A stretch of 64,000 nucleotides of DNA from Gammaproteobacteria bacterium (GTDB lineage Bacteria > Pseudomonadota > Gammaproteobacteria > Steroidobacterales > Rariloculaceae), in contig JAJEFE010000095.1 in NCBI GenBank assembly GCA_022820625.1, positions 1-64,000 on the forward strand, given 5' to 3'. Both the position numbers and the translations under genes were made by a program. The notes below the pieces were generated by a model. The model saw nothing but the letters and a program-made list of their open reading frames with translations. It searched no databases and was not told the origin of the DNA. Below are positions 53,864 through 61,252 of this stretch, piece by piece (the stretch's first letter is position 1; each line of letters begins with the position of its first letter).

Positions 53864-54250
53864 ATGACGGAAATGTTGCAAACGGAACCCCCAAGGCGGG
53901 GAATACGGCGTTGGCCCAGGGCCTTCAGCTACTCGGTGGCCGGGCTGAGGGCTTGCTGGCACAAGGAGGCGGCCTTCCGCCAGGAGGCCGTATTCGCCGT
54001 GTTCATGATTCCCGGATCGTTCTGGCTGGGGACGACTGCCGTGGAGCGAATTCTGCTGGTCGGCTCAGTGCTGCTGGTTCTGATCGTCGAACTGGTCAAC
54101 AGCGCTATCGAAGCGGTCGTGGATCGGGTGAGTACGGACCCTCACAGCCTGTCGGGTTTTGCCAAGGACCTCGGGTCCGCGGCCGTGCTGTTGAGCCTGG
54201 TGACGGTATGGCTCACCTGGGGCCTGATCGCCTGGGAGCGATTTACCTAG
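53864..54250 (+). CDS. dgkA: Diacylglycerol kinase DgkA
   Basis: 128-residue membrane protein with three membrane segments. The signature VELVNSAIEAVVDRV followed by HSLSGFAKDLGSAAVLLSLV matches E. coli DgkA, including the catalytic Glu and Asn. It phosphorylates diacylglycerol from membrane turnover to phosphatidate. ATG 53864 is preferred to a TTG at 53843 that falls within the repeat array. Convergent with the PAP2 gene. Confidence 0.93.
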   Translation: MTEMLQTEPPRRGIRRWPRAFSYSVAGLRACWHKEAAFRQEAVFAVFMIPGSFWLGTTAVERILLVGSVLLVLIVELVNSAIEAVVDRVSTDPHSLSGFAKDLGSAAVLLSLVTVWLTWGLIAWERFT

Positions 54251-54280
54251 TCACGAATTCTCGTCCTACGGCGCAGGCTC

Positions 54281-54853
54281 CTAAGGCAGCACGGGAAACA
54301 GCACGCGATCCACGAGGACCATCACTCCCAGGCTTGCGGTCGCCAGGACGCCGCCGACCACGCCCCCGGCGATGACGTCCGTGGGATAGTGCAGACCGAG
54401 CACGACACGCGAGAGAGCCACCAGGATTCCGAACGCGGCCAGCGGCAACAGCCATCCGGGGAAATGGTAGGCCAGCAGAATCGTGAACGACACCGCGTGC
54501 ATCGTATGGCCGGAAGGAAAGCTGTATCGATCCAGCGGCGCGCCTGCCAGGTCGATGGAATCGTGGGTGATGTAGGGCCGCTCACGGGTTGCCAGATGCT
54601 TCAACATCTTGTACACGGCGACTCCGACCAGGGCCATGATCCCGGTGTGCACGGTGGCCCAGACGCCAGCCCAACCGTAGAGAATTGGAAACAGCGCCAG
54701 CAAACCGTACCAGAACATGCCGTCGCTGATGCGGCTGACGAAGCGGAACAGATCGCCCAGCAGAGGCCTCCGCCGGATCCTGTTCAGCGCCTGGCAGAGC
54801 TTGACTTCCGCCTGATCGAACCACGCCAGGGCGGGCCGTATGCGCTCTACCAT
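54281..54853 (-). CDS. PAP2-superfamily membrane phosphatase
   Basis: 190 residues with five or six membrane segments. The three phosphatase motifs are present: KMLKHLATRERPY, PSGHTMHA and SRVVLGLHYPTDV, with both catalytic His. Family members remove phosphate from phosphatidate, phosphatidylglycerol phosphate or undecaprenyl pyrophosphate. It lies next to dgkA in a convergent pair, suggesting lipid recycling. Its promoter would lie in 54854-55015, where nothing else is seen. Confidence 0.88.
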   Translation of the reverse strand: MVERIRPALAWFDQAEVKLCQALNRIRRRPLLGDLFRFVSRISDGMFWYGLLALFPILYGWAGVWATVHTGIMALVGVAVYKMLKHLATRERPYITHDSIDLAGAPLDRYSFPSGHTMHAVSFTILLAYHFPGWLLPLAAFGILVALSRVVLGLHYPTDVIAGGVVGGVLATASLGVMVLVDRVLFPVLP

Positions 54854-55019
54854 CGAGGTGCCTTCGGTGCAGTGCGTGCCACGCGTACTTCTCCCTCCGC
54901 CATGGTGCGCTCAACCTAGTTTCAGGGCAGGCTTGCTGCGCCGCGCCCATGGCCCTCTAGTCTCGCTCCGGGTGCAATCGCATGTCAAACGCCAAAACCG
55001 GCGCCTGACTGCAATTACT

Positions 55020-55047
55020 TTGTGCGCGTTTCCTTTCGCTATACAAT
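55020..55047 (+). promoter_or_regulatory. Promoter of the tRNA-Leu gene
   Basis: TTGTGC (55020-55025), a 16-base spacer and TACAAT (55042-55047), followed after 13 bases by the tRNA start at 55061. The same promoter, with small changes, occurs again at 56823-56850. Confidence 0.7.
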
Positions 55048-55060
55048 GTCGTCGCGAAGC

Positions 55061-55385
55061 GCCCGGGTGGCGGAATTGGTAGACGCAAGGGACTTGGCGA
55101 ATTGAGCACTCAGGCCGGAAACGCCTGTTTGAATGGAGTCAAATTCGGGGAAACCTCAGCGCATCGAGGCGGTGGCAATCCCGAGCTAAGCCCCGTTCCG
55201 CAACCGGATCGGGGAAAGTGTAGAGACTTGACGGCTCCTGCCTAACCCGTCCACGCGACGGTACGGCAAAGAGAAAGTCCAGACCACAAATGCGCCGTTC
55301 GCCGGCGCAGCAGCGAAAGCTGTAGCGGGTAAGAAAATCCCTCGGAGGCAACTCCATGCCGGTTCGAGTCCGGCCCCGGGCACCA
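55061..55385 (+). tRNA. tRNA-Leu(UAA) interrupted by a group I intron
   Basis: Exon 1 is 55061-55095 and exon 2 is 55334-55385. The spliced tRNA folds fully. Acceptor is GCCCGGG (55061-55067) with CCCGGGC (55375-55381), then discriminator A and encoded CCA. Anticodon stem is AGGGA (55088-55092) with TCCCT (55338-55342), with loop C-U-U-A-A-A-A, so the anticodon is UAA split after U34. The long class II variable arm is GGAG/CTCC with a GCAA loop. The T arm is GCCGG-TTCGAGT-CCGGC. A 22-base hairpin (55395-55416) follows but overlaps the next gene's end and lacks a T-run. Confidence 0.95.
55096..55333 (+). ncRNA. Group I intron (IC3-like) in tRNA-Leu(UAA)
   Basis: 238 nt, inserted after U34 and ending in the required G. 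P1 pairs exon CUU with GAG (55104-55106), giving the U-G splice pair. Helices read by eye: P2 CAGGC/GCCTG (55111-55115, 55123-55127), P4 TTCGGG/CCCGAG (55144-55149, 55180-55185), P5 CCTC/GAGG, P6 CCCCG/CGGGG (55191-55195, 55210-55214), P7 GACTT/AAGTC (55225-55229, 55275-55279), P8 CCGTC/GACGG (55247-55251, 55257-55261), P9 TGCGCCG/CGGCGCA (55291-55309) and a CAGC-GAAA-GCTG hairpin. P, Q, R and S core elements match those of cyanobacterial tRNA-Leu introns as I recall them. There is no open reading frame inside, so no homing endonuclease. Confidence 0.93.
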
Positions 55386-55397
55386 GACCATCCGCCG

Positions 55398-56741
55398 TTA
55401 CTCCTGCCAGTGACGGGCGATCAGGCGGCCGGTTCGGCGCCCGATCGCGCACGAGCAACCGGTTCCGGCGCCGCTCAGGTAATCTCCAACGTAGTAGATG
55501 TTCTTTGGCCCGGCCTCCTGGGTTGCGAGAAACTCGCGCACCTTGCGGATCTGTCCGGTCGGAAATTCCGGGGTGATGTAACCGTTGTACTGAACGACCG
55601 TCTCGCGAATCTGCTTGCCGATTTCCGGGTATAGCTCGCGGATACAGTCGGTTGCAAAAGCCTCCAGATTCTCGCCGTTGTCCGCGATGTAGTGCTGCAG
55701 TCGTTCCGCCTTGATGCTGACCCACAGACGCGGCGGCTTGCCGTCCTTGTCCGGATCGCCCGGATAGAACTTGTAGAAGTTCAACGGTGTTTGGGTATCC
55801 CGCGTGAAATACAGCCCGTGGACCTTGTCGACTTCATGGTTCAGTACGTATGTGACCATGCCGAATTGGCAGTACGGCACGCCGGCTTCGAAAAACCGCT
55901 GTTCCCATCGGGCCTTGTCCGCAACGATCTGCAAAACGCGGTTGCCGGGCGTGGCCATGATCACGATATCCACCTCGATCGATTCCCGGCCATCCGGCGT
56001 GTCGTAATGGATTCGCCTGCCCCGGCCGTTGTCCGACCGGACGATACGGGTGACGCGGGAATTCAGTCGAACGTCTAGCATGTTCGCGAGCGCACGTGTC
56101 AGAAAGCCGATGCCGTCCTTGAAACAGTAGCCGTCTCGTTCCTTGATGTAGGCCACCCGCGCGAGAAACACGGCCTTCGAAAGCTGCTCCATGTTGTACG
56201 CGAGGGCTACGTTGAACAGAGGAGAAACCACGTATTCGAGAAAATCCTTGCCGACCTTGCGCGTCAGGTATTCCGACAGGCTCTCGTCGTCGAAATCGGC
56301 GGCCGTGTGTATCAGGCACGGATCGACCCGGCGCCGGGCCCGTCCGATATCGGGAAGGAGGGACGCCAGCCGCAACTTCGATCTCAGGCTCAGTACCGGC
56401 GACGTGAGCAACTCGTACCGGGTGGGGGCGTTGCTCATCGGGTACTGAACCTTGCCGTCCGTCGCGGTGCCGGTGCCGAAGCTGGAAAGCTTTTCCAGGC
56501 AATCGCCGTGCCCGAGTTCATCGCACAGGTCGAACATCTCGTGATACCAGGCATTCAGGCCACTGGCGCCGGTGATGTTCATGAACGACCCGACCTTTTC
56601 CTCAGCCATACGGCCGCCGGGCAAGTGCTTTTCTTCGAGCACCGTTACCGTAAACCCTGCCTTCTGGAGTTCGTACGCGGTCGACAGTCCGGCGATACCG
56701 GAGCCCACGACAACCGCATTTCTGGAAGACTTCCGGATCAA
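55398..56741 (-). CDS. FAD-dependent amine-oxidase/phytoene-desaturase-like oxidoreductase
   Basis: 447 residues. The N-terminal dinucleotide-binding motif is VVVGSGIAGLSTAYELQKAG then VLEEKHLPGGRM; the C-terminal FAD motif is NIYYVGDYLSGAGTGCSCAI. Overall it resembles the protoporphyrinogen oxidase/carotenoid desaturase/amine oxidase group; the substrate is unclear. The start is TTG at 56741 with GGAGA just upstream. It is flanked on both sides by copies of the tRNA-Leu promoter and 5' end, so it may have arrived or been bracketed by a recombination event. Confidence 0.82.
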   Translation of the reverse strand: MIRKSSRNAVVVGSGIAGLSTAYELQKAGFTVTVLEEKHLPGGRMAEEKVGSFMNITGASGLNAWYHEMFDLCDELGHGDCLEKLSSFGTGTATDGKVQYPMSNAPTRYELLTSPVLSLRSKLRLASLLPDIGRARRRVDPCLIHTAADFDDESLSEYLTRKVGKDFLEYVVSPLFNVALAYNMEQLSKAVFLARVAYIKERDGYCFKDGIGFLTRALANMLDVRLNSRVTRIVRSDNGRGRRIHYDTPDGRESIEVDIVIMATPGNRVLQIVADKARWEQRFFEAGVPYCQFGMVTYVLNHEVDKVHGLYFTRDTQTPLNFYKFYPGDPDKDGKPPRLWVSIKAERLQHYIADNGENLEAFATDCIRELYPEIGKQIRETVVQYNGYITPEFPTGQIRKVREFLATQEAGPKNIYYVGDYLSGAGTGCSCAIGRRTGRLIARHWQE

Positions 56742-56822
56742 GGGATTCTCCGATTCAGCCGCCGCTCGACGTCGACATTCGACTCGGCTTCGACCGTTCC
56801 TACTCGTGCCACTGGCCGTATT

Positions 56823-56850
56823 TTGTGCGCGTTTTCTTCCACTTTACAAT
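56823..56850 (+). promoter_or_regulatory. Second copy of the tRNA-Leu promoter, now upstream of an amidohydrolase gene
   Basis: TTGTGC (56823-56828), 16 bases and TACAAT (56845-56850) repeat the tRNA-Leu promoter almost exactly, including the shared stretch TTTGTGCGCGTTT. No intact tRNA follows. The next gene starts at 56914, so the promoter probably drives it. Confidence 0.6.
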
Positions 56851-56865
56851 GGGGCATCGCCCGGC

Positions 56866-56895
56866 ACCGCGGTGGCGGAATCGGGGCGCAACGCA
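56866..56895 (+). pseudogene. Degenerate 5' fragment of tRNA-Leu
   Basis: The stretch containing GGTGGCGGAATC (56871-56882) then GGGGCGCAACGCA matches the tRNA-Leu 5' exon (GGTGGCGGAATT then GGTAGACGCA at 55066-55087) with changes. It sits at nearly the same distance from its -10 box (21 versus 19 bases). The acceptor, anticodon and 3' parts cannot be recognised. It looks like a decayed partial duplicate. Confidence 0.5.
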
Positions 56896-56913
56896 GGCTG
56901 AGAGCGGGGAACG

Positions 56914-58422
56914 ATGATGAAAACACTCACAGGAATCCATCGCCACCAAGGAACATTCTGCCTGGCCCTCGCGCTTCTGTGGGTCGAAACTCTTGGCTTG
57001 AGCGGCTGCACCGAGACACCAGCCCCGGAGTTCGATCTGGTCATTCTGGGTGGTCGTGTCATGGACCCCGAGACCGGGCTTGATGCCGTACGCAACGTGG
57101 GGATCGACGACGGCCGGATCGCCATGATCAGCGAGCAAAGTCTGGTGGGCCGGGACACGATAGAGGCTACGGGTCTGGTGGTAGCTCCCGGGTTTATCGA
57201 TCTGCATGCGCATGGCCAGGATCCCGTCAGTAACCGGCTCCAGGCACAGGATGGGGTGACGACGGCTCTGGAGATGGAAGTCGGGGTCTACCCGGTAGGT
57301 GCATGGCTGGCCTCCCGGGAAGGAACAGCGCTCATTCACTACGGCGCCACGGTTGGCCACTGGCCGGCTCGCGTCAAACTGGTGGATGGCCTGGACGTCG
57401 GGCACTGGCCGACAGTTTCGGCCGAGGAGGCCAGCCGGATGGACGCAGGGAACTATGCCTACGAGCCTCTCTCCGAAGATCGGATCGACGAGCTTGGCCA
57501 GCTGATGGAGACCGGATTGCAGGAGGGCGCTCTGGGTCTGGGTTTCGGGATCACCTACACGCCCGGAGCCTCCAGGCTCGAGATCATGAGGCTGTTCCAG
57601 CTGGCCGAGCGGCAGGGCGTAGCCGCATACGTCCACCTTCGCGCAGAAGACTCCGGCGGCATCCTGGGAGGTTTTCAGGAAGTCATCGCCCTGGCCGCCA
57701 GCACGGGAGCCTCCGTCCACATCGTGCACTTGAACAGCAGCGCCGACGAGGAAGCCCGGGTAGCAATGGAAATGATACGCGGTGCAGTGAGCCGTGGCCT
57801 GGACATCACCACCGAGTCCTACCCTTACACAGCGGGTTCGACCGCGATCGAGTCGGCCTATTTTGATTCCTGGGAGGGGCTGTCCGACGACGAGTACGGA
57901 CGCCTCCAATGGGCTGCCACCGGAGAACGATTGACTGCCGAATCCTTCACCAGGTACCGGGAAGAAGGCGGCTGGGTGATCATCCACGGCCGCCAGGAAG
58001 ACACCAACGAGTGGATCGTGGCCCAACCCGACGTCATCGTGGCCAGCGATGGCATCCCGTTTCTCTTTGGGCCCGCACATCCTCGCGGGGCCGGCACTTA
58101 CGCCCGGGTGCTGGGGCATTACAGCAGGGACCGCCAGGCGCTCACGCTGATGGACGCCCTGAGCAAGATGACCATCCAGCCGGCACGACGGCTGGAAGCC
58201 GTGGCGCCGGTGATGCAAGGGAAAGGAAGAGTGCAGGAAGGCGCCGATGCCGATCTGACACTCTTCGATCCTGCCCGTATTCTGGACCGCTCAACCTACA
58301 CTCGGGGCGACATCCCATCCGAGGGAATCCAGCACGTGCTGGTGGGCGGAACACCCGTGGTCCGTGACGGTCAGTTGGTGGAGGGGGTCTTCCCCGGCCG
58401 GGCAATAACGGGCGCACCGTGA
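56914..58422 (+). CDS. Amidohydrolase lipoprotein, D-aminoacylase-like
   Basis: 502 residues. A signal peptide with lipobox GLSGC (Cys near 32) predicts a lipoprotein. The amidohydrolase domain has the metal motif PGFIDLHAHGQD (about 92-103), conserved His in YVHLRAED and IVHLNSSA, and the Asp in IVASDGIPFLFGP. This layout suits N-acyl-D-amino-acid deacylases and relatives. GGGGAA precedes tandem ATGs at 56914 and 56917. The apparent promoter derives from the duplicated tRNA-Leu region. Its end borders a truncated Rieske oxygenase on the other strand. Confidence 0.82.
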   Translation: MMKTLTGIHRHQGTFCLALALLWVETLGLSGCTETPAPEFDLVILGGRVMDPETGLDAVRNVGIDDGRIAMISEQSLVGRDTIEATGLVVAPGFIDLHAHGQDPVSNRLQAQDGVTTALEMEVGVYPVGAWLASREGTALIHYGATVGHWPARVKLVDGLDVGHWPTVSAEEASRMDAGNYAYEPLSEDRIDELGQLMETGLQEGALGLGFGITYTPGASRLEIMRLFQLAERQGVAAYVHLRAEDSGGILGGFQEVIALAASTGASVHIVHLNSSADEEARVAMEMIRGAVSRGLDITTESYPYTAGSTAIESAYFDSWEGLSDDEYGRLQWAATGERLTAESFTRYREEGGWVIIHGRQEDTNEWIVAQPDVIVASDGIPFLFGPAHPRGAGTYARVLGHYSRDRQALTLMDALSKMTIQPARRLEAVAPVMQGKGRVQEGADADLTLFDPARILDRSTYTRGDIPSEGIQHVLVGGTPVVRDGQLVEGVFPGRAITGAP

Positions 58423-58429
58423 TCCTGAA

Positions 58430-58576
58430 GTTCGGAGACGATGTATTGTTCTCGTCGGTCGGCGTCAATTGCCTGCCGATTTCTCTCGACAAGGCCGCGA
58501 CGTACCAGGCGTTGCGCAAGTAGGTTGTGGAATGCGAGCCGACGTCCCGGTCAGTCGTAATAGCCAATTTCGTCAC
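58430..58576 (-). pseudogene. Truncated N terminus of a Rieske-type oxygenase
   Basis: Read on the minus strand, 58525-58465 encodes TYLRNAWYVAALSREIGRQL, the conserved opening of vanillate O-demethylase-type Rieske oxygenases. A GTG at 58576, overlapping the end of the CMD gene, is a possible original start. Homology fades by about 58455; the Rieske Cys-His motifs and everything further are missing, replaced by the end of the amidohydrolase gene. It would have been the next gene of the minus-strand operon. Confidence 0.5.
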
Positions 58577-59123
58577 CGTCCGTCGTCACGCCCAGACCGT
58601 TCAGGAGGCGATTCGAGTAATTGAAGTATGCCACGACCTGGTTGACCTCGAGAATCTCTCCATCGCTGCAACCGGAGTCGCGCAAGCGCTCGACATCGCG
58701 ACGTGCCATCTGCCCTACCCTGGTCGTCAGCTTCTCCGCATAACGCAGGAGTTCCAGTTCCCGGCCGCTGAAGACACGCTCCGGCCTTCCGGCCTGAAGC
58801 GCCTCGAGGATGGCATCGGCCCGATCCTGGTCGCCGAGCAATCGCCGGGCATTGGCAAAATGATGCGTGAGGCTGTATGCGCAGTCGTTCCTGATGCTGG
58901 TATAGGACGCAACGACTTCAAGGAACCAGCCCGGAAGCGTGTTGTCGGGGTGATGCAGGACGCTTTTATACAGTTCGATGTGGCCATGCATCGTATGCGG
59001 CCGCAATGAGTGCGCCTTCATGACGTTGTCGACCGTGCCGTGAGGCGTTTTCGCCCGTTCGTACATCTCCCCGAGCGCACCCGTGGCGTCGCGAATTTCA
59101 ATGGTCTTTATCCAGGCAGTCAT
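58551..59123 (-). CDS. Carboxymuconolactone decarboxylase / AhpD-like family protein
   Basis: 190 residues, mostly helical, with the AhpD-like core at about 65-105. The usual redox motif C-x-x-C-x-x-x-H reads CAYSLTHHF, so the second Cys is Ser; classic AhpD peroxidase chemistry is therefore doubtful. Uncharacterised 'peroxidase-related' members show similar changes. GGAG precedes ATG 59123, five bases after the upstream stop, which supports this start over an earlier in-frame codon. Last intact gene of the secreted-protein operon. Confidence 0.8.
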   Translation of the reverse strand: MTAWIKTIEIRDATGALGEMYERAKTPHGTVDNVMKAHSLRPHTMHGHIELYKSVLHHPDNTLPGWFLEVVASYTSIRNDCAYSLTHHFANARRLLGDQDRADAILEALQAGRPERVFSGRELELLRYAEKLTTRVGQMARRDVERLRDSGCSDGEILEVNQVVAYFNYSNRLLNGLGVTTDGDEIGYYD

Positions 59124-59128
59124 GGCAT

Positions 59129-59869
59129 TTACTCCGCGTCCCTGGCCTCTTCGATGTACGCGCCGCACTCATACTCGAGAATCTGGATATTGCTTTCCTG
59201 GCGGCGGTAAAGGGGCATGCTCATGGTCCAGGGCCTTGAGAACACCTTCGGATCCTCGATCGTCGCCTCGTACCGCATGTGATCGGGCCCCGTAAGCGTG
59301 TAACGCTCCACCACGTGCAAGTCCTCGCTGTGGAAGTTGCCCGACCGGTCGAACCACGTCCGATCCGTGAAATGAACGACATCCACAACCAGCGTGTCAC
59401 CCTCCCAATGGGCGCGTGAGTCTCCCATCCACCACTGGATGGGCCCTGGCGGATGTTCGCTGTCGATGTAGATGTTGCGGAACACGTGGGAATACTCGTA
59501 GAGCATCGTGACCTGATTCGCCGTTTGAACGATCTGAAACGGGTATGGCAGGTATGTGATTCGCGGAACGCCGACCATGAAGCATTTCGCCTCCGGATCT
59601 TCCGCAAGACGGTTCTCGTAGTTCTCCCAACGCTGAGCCAGGGCCTCCGGGAGGTACGGAAGCTCGTTGCCCTCCACAACCCCCTGCCCCGCCGGCACAC
59701 CGAGTTCGGCGCCATGATCCTGGATATCCCGGTTGGCCGTGTTGAGCGCCTGCCAGACGCCTCTGAGATCCGGTCGGCCGTCGGCCATGCGGGGGATGTC
59801 CTGAGCCGAGACGTTCGAAGCGCAAAGCGGGATTGCGATCGCCAGGGCAACCGAGGCGACGCGGCACAT
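59129..59869 (-). CDS. Secreted protein of unknown function (paralog of 60338-61252)
   Basis: 246 residues with a signal peptide ending near SNVSAQ. It opens IPRMADGRPDLRGVWQALNT and contains HWEGDTLVVDVVHFTDRTWF and VVERYTLTGPDHMRYEATI. The same order of motifs is found in the protein at 60338-61252, so the two are paralogs. The beta-rich pattern with GRPDLRG/F-SG-W-type start is common among secreted proteins linked to DUF6152, but I know no function. Its start overlaps the DUF6152 stop in ATGA. Confidence 0.75.
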   Translation of the reverse strand: MCRVASVALAIAIPLCASNVSAQDIPRMADGRPDLRGVWQALNTANRDIQDHGAELGVPAGQGVVEGNELPYLPEALAQRWENYENRLAEDPEAKCFMVGVPRITYLPYPFQIVQTANQVTMLYEYSHVFRNIYIDSEHPPGPIQWWMGDSRAHWEGDTLVVDVVHFTDRTWFDRSGNFHSEDLHVVERYTLTGPDHMRYEATIEDPKVFSRPWTMSMPLYRRQESNIQILEYECGAYIEEARDAE

Positions 59870-60270
59870 CAGCGCTCACCCGGCGCGTTGCCGCCGAAGA
59901 GGATCGTGCCGTCGGCGAGCCTGGTTTCTCCCGCGTAGAGTTCGTTGGAACCGTCGCGCGCCGGGAAGCCGCTCACCGTGATCGTCGCCCCGACCGGCAG
60001 GTGCGTACTCCGCCAACCCCTGCGAAAGAGATTGTTCGCGCTGGTGAAGGAAATGATCCACGTCTGCGTGTCGCCGTTCTCACCCTCCACCTCAAAGAAC
60101 ATGCGCGCGTGGGGATTGATCCATTCCATATCCACTATATTGCCGGTGACGGTGACTCGCCGTTCCATGTCGAAACCGACCGCGACGGAATGGTGCGCGT
60201 GACTGCCTGTTGCATACAGGATGGAACCTGCGGCGGCCATCGCCGCCATCATGTGCTTACCCGCCATCAT
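59869..60270 (-). CDS. DUF6152 family periplasmic protein
   Basis: 133 residues with a signal peptide (MMAAMAAAGSILYATGSHA) followed by HHSVAVGFDMERRVTVTGNI and MEWINPHARMFFEV. The HHS start and WINPHA motif are the marks of DUF6152. The mature part is a single small beta-rich domain; the function is unknown. GGGAG precedes ATG 60270. It lies between two paralogous secreted proteins in one operon. Confidence 0.8.
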   Translation of the reverse strand: MMAGKHMMAAMAAAGSILYATGSHAHHSVAVGFDMERRVTVTGNIVDMEWINPHARMFFEVEGENGDTQTWIISFTSANNLFRRGWRSTHLPVGATITVSGFPARDGSNELYAGETRLADGTILFGGNAPGER

Positions 60271-60337
60271 CAAGATGCTCCCACAACCATCATCGTACCG
60301 CTTCCCATGATCGGCACCATGCCACTTGCCATGACCC

Positions 60338-61252
60338 TCACTGTGCCGCCTCCCATGCAGCTTTCATTTCTCTCGCCTGCTCGCCGGTGATGCCGGGATA
60401 GACCCGGTATCCGTTGGCCCGGTACAGCCGCATCGGATCCGCGTTCGTCTCGAAACAGGCCTCCTCCCAGATCTCCGGTACGTTTCGCCTGAACGCGAAC
60501 GCGATGGTGAAGGGTCTGGTGTAGACGTTCGGATCGTCGAACGTCGCCTGATAGTGAATCGTGTCGTCTTCGATCAGGGTGAAACGCTCGACGATGCGGG
60601 CTTCATCGGTGATGAACCGACCCCGCTGGTCGAGCATGTACTTCGCGTTCTGGTTACGGGTTTCGACAACCAGCGTGTCGCCCTCCCAGCGACCCCTGGG
60701 ATCGCCGTTCCACATGGGGATATCGCCGATGTGCGGCCGCCCGTCCAGGGGAATGATCCGATACGGGTGAGTCGTGAGCTGTTCCCCGACCATGACGAGA
60801 TGGGTCGCGTCCTGGATGAACTGGAAGCGGCTGGTCATGTACATGGTCCCGGCAGGGCCCGCCAGGATGCAGGCCGCGTTGTGGTGCAGGTACTGCTCGG
60901 CGTTGATTCTGCTCTGTTCCACGGCCCAGTCCTGCATGGGAACGAGCCCGTCGACCGGGTCGACGACCGCGCTGGGCCCACCGAAGTCGTCCGGTGTCAC
61001 CGGGTGGGCCTCCAGGCTCTCGAAGGCCCAGGCGCGGCGCAGCCAGTAGCCGCTGAAATCGGGACGCCCTTCGGGTGTACTTGGCGGTGTCGCGGTCCTG
61101 GCCGCTTCCAGGGCGCAGGCGTGGAAGATGGCATGGGAATTGTCGGGGCATACCGATCCCTCCACCATGCCCAGGCTGCTGCCGGACTGACCGGATGCCG
61201 GCAGAGCGAACGCCGATACCGAGAGCACAGCCAATGCCGCAATTGCTCTCAT
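60338..61252 (-). CDS. Secreted protein of unknown function (paralog of 59129-59869)
   Basis: 304 residues with a signal peptide ending near PASGQ. EGRPDFSGYWLRRAW opens the mature domain, with GRWEGDTLVVETRNQNAKYM, IVERFTLIEDDTIHYQATFD and VYTRPFTIAF later. These match its smaller paralog in the operon. An extra N-terminal Cys-containing segment and an Ala-rich C-terminal helix distinguish it. The start overlaps the amidase stop in ATGA, so it is translated together with the amidase. Confidence 0.75.
   Translation of the reverse strand: MRAIAALAVLSVSAFALPASGQSGSSLGMVEGSVCPDNSHAIFHACALEAARTATPPSTPEGRPDFSGYWLRRAWAFESLEAHPVTPDDFGGPSAVVDPVDGLVPMQDWAVEQSRINAEQYLHHNAACILAGPAGTMYMTSRFQFIQDATHLVMVGEQLTTHPYRIIPLDGRPHIGDIPMWNGDPRGRWEGDTLVVETRNQNAKYMLDQRGRFITDEARIVERFTLIEDDTIHYQATFDDPNVYTRPFTIAFAFRRNVPEIWEEACFETNADPMRLYRANGYRVYPGITGEQAREMKAAWEAAQ

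Noticed and set aside
55395-55416. Hairpin CCGTTACT/AGTGACGG after tRNA-Leu, considered as its terminator
   Set aside because: It has a mismatch, no T-tract, and overlaps the coding end of the convergent oxidoreductase gene.
60274-60337. Imperfect repeats of the type CTTGCCATG/CTTCCCATG in the gap upstream of the DUF6152 gene
   Set aside because: They are short, irregular and possibly the decayed end of a coding sequence; no clear structure or function.
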